From an uncultured Prevotellaceae bacterium (GTDB lineage Bacteria > Bacteroidota > Bacteroidia > Bacteroidales > Bacteroidaceae), in NCBI GenBank assembly GCA_947168395.1, contig CAMVLT010000010.1, positions 1 through 64,000 of the forward strand: 64,000 bases of DNA. Direction: 5' to 3'. Below are positions 59,669-64,000 of the stretch, in pieces. The notes beneath the pieces are model-generated. The model was not told where the DNA came from. It made no database searches and saw only the letters and a list, made by a program, of their open reading frames with translations. The translations under genes were made by a program, and so were the position numbers. How positions within the stretch are numbered: the first letter of the stretch is position 1; each line of letters opens with the position of its first letter.

Positions 59669-62089
59669 ATGAAAAAGTTCGTATTATCATTCATCATTTG
59701 TTCTTTATCCTTTAGCCACGCAGTGGCGCAGAAGGGTTATCCCATCACCCCCGTGCCTTTCACATCTGTGAAAGTAACCCCCGGCACGTTCTGGGGACAA
59801 CGACTGGAGGCTTCGCGCAATACGACCATACCCCTCGCATTCTCGAAGTGTGAGAGCGAAGGCCGCTACAAGAACTTCGAGAACGCCGCCACCCACATGG
59901 CCGACCCCTCGAAGGTGTTCAAGGTCAACGGCGTAGGCTACTCGTTTGACGACACCGACCCCTACAAGACGCTGGAAGGTGCAGCCTACATCCTGCAGAC
60001 CTACCCAGACAAGAAATTGGAGGCCTACTGCGACTCAGTCATCGACATTATTGGCAAGGCACAAGAACCCGACGGCTACCTCTATACCGCCCGCACCCAA
60101 AACCCCGGCAATCCCCACCACTGGGCCGGAGACCGCCGATGGGTGAAGGAGGAAGACCTCTCGCACGAACTCTACAACCTCGGCCACATGGTGGAGGGAG
60201 CCGTGGCCTACTGGCAGGCTACCGGCAAGCGCAAGTTCCTTGACATTGCCTGCCGTTATGCCGACGTGGCTTGCAAGGAGGTGGGTCCCAACCCTGGTCA
60301 GATGTGTGTGGTGCCCGGCCACCAGATTGCCGAGATGGCTATGGCAAGGCTCTATCTTGCCACTGGCCAGCAGCGCTACCTCGACTTTGCCAAGTTCCTG
60401 CTCGACTATCGCGGGAAGACCCAGATTAAAAACGATTACTCGCAGAGCCATAAACCCGTTGTCGACCAGAACGAGGCTGTGGGACATGCCGTCCGTGCCG
60501 CATATATGTATGCCGGCATGGCCGACGTCGCTGCCCTCACAGGTGACCAGAGCTACATTGATGCCATCGACCGCATCTGGAGCAATATCGTCACAAAGAA
60601 GCTCTACATCACTGGCGGCATCGGTGCCACAGCCAGTGGCGAGGCCTTCGGCAAAAACTACGAACTGCCCAACATGAGTGCCTACTGCGAGACCTGCGCC
60701 GCCATCGGCAACGTCTACGTCAACTACCGCCTCTTCCTGCTCCACGGTGAGTCGAAATACTACGATGTGCTGGAGCGCACTCTTTACAACGGCCTCATCA
60801 GCGGCGTATCGCTCGAAGGCAACGGCTTCTTCTACCCCAACCCCTTGGAGTCGATGGGTCAGCACCAGCGTCAGGCATGGTTCGGCTGTGCCTGCTGTCC
60901 CTCCAATATATGCCGCTTCATTCCCTCGTTGCCGGGCTACGTCTATGCCGTGAAAGACAGGAACGTCTATGTCAACCTGTTCCTCTCTAACAAAAGCAAC
61001 CTCAACGTTGGCGGCAAGAACGTCAGCCTCAGTCAGACCACCAACTACCCGTGGGACGGCGACATCACCATCAACATCGATAAAACCAGTGCCGGACAGT
61101 TTGCCATGAAGATCCGCATCCCTGGCTGGCTGAGGAACCAGACCGTTCCCTCCGACCTCTATCAGTATACTGACAACAAACGCCTCAATGCGACCTGTTC
61201 CGTAAACGGCAATAGCATTGCCGTCACCACCACGGACGACGGCTACCTCACCATCGACCGCAAGTGGAAGAAGGGCGACAAGGTGCAGCTGCACTTCGAC
61301 ATGGAGCCGCGCACCGTGCGTGCCAATAACAAAGTAGAGGCCGACCGAGGCATGGTGGCCATCGAACGTGGTCCGCTGGTCTATTGTGCCGAGCACCCCG
61401 ACAACGCATTCGACATTATGAGTACCCTCGTCAACCAGGAGCCTTCCTTCCGTCTCGGCAAGGGCGAGGTGGCCGGCACGCCAATTACCACCCTCATCAC
61501 CGAGGCCCAGACACTGGACTTCAACAAGCAGGGCAAGCTCGTGACGAACGACCAGACGCTGACGCTCATTCCCTATTACGCCTGGTGCCATCGCGGAAGT
61601 GGAAAGATGCGCGTATGGATGGCTCAGGACCTGAGTGCCACCACACCTGCTCAACCTGCCACCCTGGCCAGCGAGAGCAAAGTCAGCGCCTCGATGAACC
61701 GTCTGCCCGCCCTCAGTGCTATCAACGACCGCTTGGTGCCAAAAGGCGAGAATGACCGCTCGGTGCCCTACACCCACTGGTGGCCAAAGAAGGCCTCAAC
61801 GGAGTGGATAGGTTACACCTTCCCACAGGAAGCGGAGATCAGCAGCTCAACCGTTTACTGGTTCAGCGACAAGCCGTGGGGCGGCTGTTCCGTTCCTAAG
61901 TCGTGGCGCATCCTCTATCAGGACGCTAATGGTGAATGGAAGCCCGTCGAGGGTGCCAATGCCTATCCTACCAATCCCGGCACCCCCAGCACCGTCAACT
62001 TCACACCTGTGAAGACCAAGGCTGTGCGTCTGGAAGTGACCCTGCCCGACAACGACTCCGCAGGTCTCTTTGAGTGGTCGGTCAGGTAA
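59669..62089 (+). CDS. GH127 beta-L-arabinofuranosidase, second copy
   Basis: An 806-residue exported enzyme (signal MKKFVLSFIICSLSFSHAVA). The catalytic set is intact: AYCETCAA (Glu 341, Cys 343) and FGCACCPSN (Cys 409, Cys 410). It shares layout with the divergent GH127 including the DTDPYK and AQEPDGYL blocks and the PWDG and C-terminal discoidin-like domains, yet the two differ widely between motifs, so they may act on different linkages (GH127 and the related GH146 both use this site). The signal peptide is encoded partly by a ttatcattcatcatttg micro-repeat. Its stop is 12 bases from the convergent small gene. Confidence 0.92.
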   Translation: MKKFVLSFIICSLSFSHAVAQKGYPITPVPFTSVKVTPGTFWGQRLEASRNTTIPLAFSKCESEGRYKNFENAATHMADPSKVFKVNGVGYSFDDTDPYKTLEGAAYILQTYPDKKLEAYCDSVIDIIGKAQEPDGYLYTARTQNPGNPHHWAGDRRWVKEEDLSHELYNLGHMVEGAVAYWQATGKRKFLDIACRYADVACKEVGPNPGQMCVVPGHQIAEMAMARLYLATGQQRYLDFAKFLLDYRGKTQIKNDYSQSHKPVVDQNEAVGHAVRAAYMYAGMADVAALTGDQSYIDAIDRIWSNIVTKKLYITGGIGATASGEAFGKNYELPNMSAYCETCAAIGNVYVNYRLFLLHGESKYYDVLERTLYNGLISGVSLEGNGFFYPNPLESMGQHQRQAWFGCACCPSNICRFIPSLPGYVYAVKDRNVYVNLFLSNKSNLNVGGKNVSLSQTTNYPWDGDITINIDKTSAGQFAMKIRIPGWLRNQTVPSDLYQYTDNKRLNATCSVNGNSIAVTTTDDGYLTIDRKWKKGDKVQLHFDMEPRTVRANNKVEADRGMVAIERGPLVYCAEHPDNAFDIMSTLVNQEPSFRLGKGEVAGTPITTLITEAQTLDFNKQGKLVTNDQTLTLIPYYAWCHRGSGKMRVWMAQDLSATTPAQPATLASESKVSASMNRLPALSAINDRLVPKGENDRSVPYTHWWPKKASTEWIGYTFPQEAEISSSTVYWFSDKPWGGCSVPKSWRILYQDANGEWKPVEGANAYPTNPGTPSTVNFTPVKTKAVRLEVTLPDNDSAGLFEWSVR

Positions 62090-62101
62090 AAGAGACGAAA
62101 G

Positions 62102-62590
62102 TCAATATTCTTTGAGCATGCGACGGAAACGTTCTTTCTTACTTTCCTTCTTGCGCTTGAAGAGCGACTGGAGAAGTCCTAAGATATTAAAGCCTCTGGA
62201 AGGGTCGGCGGCGGCCAGCTGCATCTCGGTCTTATCGAGAGCCATCGACCTTTTCAGTTCCTTCAGAGGATCATCACCCTTGCCCTTGCCGAATACTACC
62301 ACCTCGTTCAGCCCCATGAGCTTCGAGATGAGGAAGATGGTGTCCGTCACCTCCTCAACGTTCAGGATGCGGCTCTCGTACTTCACGTGGGTCAACGACA
62401 GCGTTCGGCAGGAGTCGGGAATGGTGATGAAACCCTGCCAATCGGTGGTATCTGCACAATGGATGCCGCTCTGCACATTGACGCCACGGATGGGGACGCG
62501 GGTCTCCACGTCAACCACCACGAACCGTTTCTGAGCAAAGGACGAAACGGACAGCGCAGCAAAAAAGTACACCAACATCTGTCGAAACAT
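62102..62590 (-). CDS. Small secreted protein with carboxypeptidase-regulatory-like domain
   Basis: A 162-residue exported protein. After the signal peptide (MFRQMLVYFFAALSVSSFA) a transthyretin-like fold of the CarboxypepD_reg type is visible (VVVDVETRVPIRGVNVQSG; TDWQGFITIPDSC; LSLTHVKYESRIL; LNEVVVFGKG), the module found at the N-terminus of SusC-type receptors. The last third is charged and helical (SLFKRKKESKKERFRRMLKEY). It stands alone without a barrel, so it might interact with an outer-membrane partner. The gene lies between two hydrolase units in the minus direction. Confidence 0.75.
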   Translation of the reverse strand: MFRQMLVYFFAALSVSSFAQKRFVVVDVETRVPIRGVNVQSGIHCADTTDWQGFITIPDSCRTLSLTHVKYESRILNVEEVTDTIFLISKLMGLNEVVVFGKGKGDDPLKELKRSMALDKTEMQLAAADPSRGFNILGLLQSLFKRKKESKKERFRRMLKEY

Positions 62591-62672
62591 ACTGCAAAAG
62601 TAAACAAAAACGGCCGCGGAGCAGCATCTGCGGCCGTTTATTTATAAAGAATTATCAAGTATTGACCTAATT

Positions 62673-64000
62673 TCAGTTAATTGTCAGAATGATACCGCCG
62701 TTGGGCTGCATCGTCACCTTCGCCTGCCCCTTTTTATCAATCTTCAACTGGCGCAGCTGCGGCCCCTTCTTTGCATCGTCCACGTAGTAGTTTACTGTCT
62801 GGCCGGCCCACTCCGGCATTTCAATAGTCAGCGTCTTGGCCTGCGGCTCGGCATTCAGGCCTGCCACGTACCAGTTGTCGCCATTACGGCGAGCCAATAC
62901 CACATACTTGCCGGGATAGCCGTCAAGGAATCGGGTGTCGTGCCACACGGTGGGCACCTCGCGCAGGAAGTCGAGCTCAAACTGCGGCAACTCGTCAAGG
63001 TTGTTGGGCTGCATGGCGATGCACTGCACACGGGTCTGGGTTGTGATGGCGGCGGCCATCTCGAAGATGTCAGTCGTATAACGCTTGTGGCGGCTCTTGT
63101 TGTCGCGACTCAGGTATTTGTTCATAATCGTGCCGCCCCAGTCCATCGGCCCCATGGCATTGCGGACGAAGGGGTGCATGCACAGCTCGAAGGCCTCGCT
63201 CTTGGCGTGACCCTCGCTGAAGAAGACGTTCTCGCTGGCGAGCACGGCCTCCGAGGCCACGTAGTTGGGGTACATCATCTCCCAGCCGCGCGGCATGGTG
63301 CAGCCGTGGAAGATGACCTGCAGGCCGTAGCGGTTGGCATCGAAGAGGATGTCCTCGTAGAGCTGCATGGTCTGCTGCTTGTCGCCGCCGAAGAAGTCGA
63401 CCTTGATACCCTTCACACCAATCTTCTGCAGCCAGGCCATCTCCTTGTCACGGGCAATGGCGGTCGACATGCAGTCGCGCGGAGTCTGCGGGGCGTCGTT
63501 CTCGTAGCCGTTGGAGTTGTACCACAGCATCAGGCTCACGCCCTTCGACTTGGCATACTTCGAAAGCTCCTCAATCTTGTCGCGCCCGATGCGCTCGTCC
63601 CACCAGTTGTCGACCAAGCAGTACTCGAAGCCCATCTTGCCGGCGAGGTCAATGAACTGCACCTGGTCGGCGTAGTTGATACTTTCGTCCTGCCAGACGA
63701 GCCACGACCATGTGTAGCGGCCGGGCTTGTACTCCGTCGACGCTTTGTATTTGGCCTGCAGCGAGGGCAGCCCGTATTTGCTCTCGACAATGGGCTTCAG
63801 CGAGGTACCGATGACGATGGTGCGCCACGGCGTGGTGTAAGGCAAGGGGATGCCGGCAAAGGGCGTGCCGTTGCCGTTGTTCTCGCCAGCCTGCGGGAAG
63901 GCGATGGTGTAGCCCGTCTCCGGCGCATAGTCGCTCAGGTGGCTACCCACGTAGCTGCCGTCGACGCCCGTCTCGGAGACCAGCACCCATAAAGCCCCCT
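62673..64000 (-). CDS. GH97 enzyme, N-terminal part cut by window edge
   Basis: The last 442 or so codons of a GH97 enzyme; the frame is open to position 64000. Visible are the end of the beta-sandwich (GSYVGSHLSDYAPETG), PWRTIVIG, the barrel segments YTWSWLVWQDESINY and YCLVDNWWDERIG, and KGIKVDFFGGDKQQ with the nucleophile-type Asp, so it is also retaining-type and likely an alpha-galactosidase. It differs clearly from the complete GH97 at 57695 and ends in a beta-sandwich (MQPNGGIILTIN). It could belong to the same locus or begin another beyond the window. Confidence 0.88.
   Translation of the reverse strand, partial: GALWVLVSETGVDGSYVGSHLSDYAPETGYTIAFPQAGENNGNGTPFAGIPLPYTTPWRTIVIGTSLKPIVESKYGLPSLQAKYKASTEYKPGRYTWSWLVWQDESINYADQVQFIDLAGKMGFEYCLVDNWWDERIGRDKIEELSKYAKSKGVSLMLWYNSNGYENDAPQTPRDCMSTAIARDKEMAWLQKIGVKGIKVDFFGGDKQQTMQLYEDILFDANRYGLQVIFHGCTMPRGWEMMYPNYVASEAVLASENVFFSEGHAKSEAFELCMHPFVRNAMGPMDWGGTIMNKYLSRDNKSRHKRYTTDIFEMAAAITTQTRVQCIAMQPNNLDELPQFELDFLREVPTVWHDTRFLDGYPGKYVVLARRNGDNWYVAGLNAEPQAKTLTIEMPEWAGQTVNYYVDDAKKGPQLRQLKIDKKGQAKVTMQPNGGIILTIN

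Noticed and set aside
60035..61777. 580-codon minus-strand open frame
   Set aside because: Antisense shadow of the second GH127, whose catalytic motifs are all present on the plus strand.
62591..62672. Small RNA or promoter between the secreted protein and the edge GH97
   Set aside because: A cggccgc repeat and AT-rich spacer are visible, but no promoter match or stable long stem with a T-run that I can defend.
62940..63992. 350-codon plus-strand open frame
   Set aside because: Antisense to the GH97 gene; low-complexity His/Leu/Val composition typical of shadow frames.

Overview
The window reads as a chromosome segment of a gut or rumen Bacteroidales, most like Prevotella or a close relative. 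The supporting signs are promoters of the form TTTG-N20-TAnnTTTG, no strong Shine-Dalgarno sequences, glycoside hydrolases of families 127, 97 and 43, a hybrid two-component regulator of the HTCS type, lineage-typical families (DUF2851, WbqC, PepSY-like, PnuT, a long signal peptidase) and short peptide genes beginning like MKKIYIKP. No rRNA, tRNA, CRISPR array or complete insertion sequence was recognised.

Layout. 0.1-7.9 kb (minus): a short acidic peptide gene, a 1362-residue surface lipoprotein, a smaller paralogous lipoprotein and two membrane glycosyltransferase-type genes. 7.9-8.9 kb: a repeat-rich gap. 8.9-15 kb (plus): topA, aroK, speA and a DUF2264 gene. 15-18.4 kb (minus): dapB, lepB, an apparently inactivated lepB paralogue and wbqC. 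18.5-26.6 kb: a GH43 arabinanase-type enzyme facing a plus-strand run of an ABC exporter, a PepSY-like lipoprotein, a large secreted protein and DUF2851. 26.6-28.8 kb: four tiny genes, three for single-pass membrane peptides, with consensus promoters and strong hairpins; a PD-(D/E)XK transposase-family gene lies between two 150-bp direct repeats. 28.8-36.2 kb: a more AT-rich stretch with a 1900-residue secreted protein and a STAS/ATPase regulatory pair. 36.8-41 kb: housekeeping genes (GNAT-like, OmpA, THUMP-like methyltransferase, LOG). 41-46.4 kb (minus): a TPP riboswitch, thiamine TonB receptor, PnuT, a PfkB kinase and a flavodiiron protein. 46.4-64 kb: a hydrolase locus with an HTCS regulator, two HExxH metallopeptidase-like proteins, an M61 peptidase, two GH127 enzymes and two GH97 enzymes.

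Working together. The last region combines beta-L-arabinofuranosidases with retaining-type GH97 enzymes (probably alpha-galactosidases) and secreted peptidases. Arabinosylated hydroxyproline plus galactosylated serine is the chemistry of plant extensins, so the region may be a hydroxyproline-rich glycoprotein utilisation locus. No SusC/SusD pair is visible in the window.

A second theme is small repeats inside genes. At least four short repeat or palindrome families sit in frame in linkers or at gene ends (wbqC, pnuT, the TonB receptor, the HTCS, the methyltransferase, GH43), much as palindromic elements do in Rickettsia proteins.
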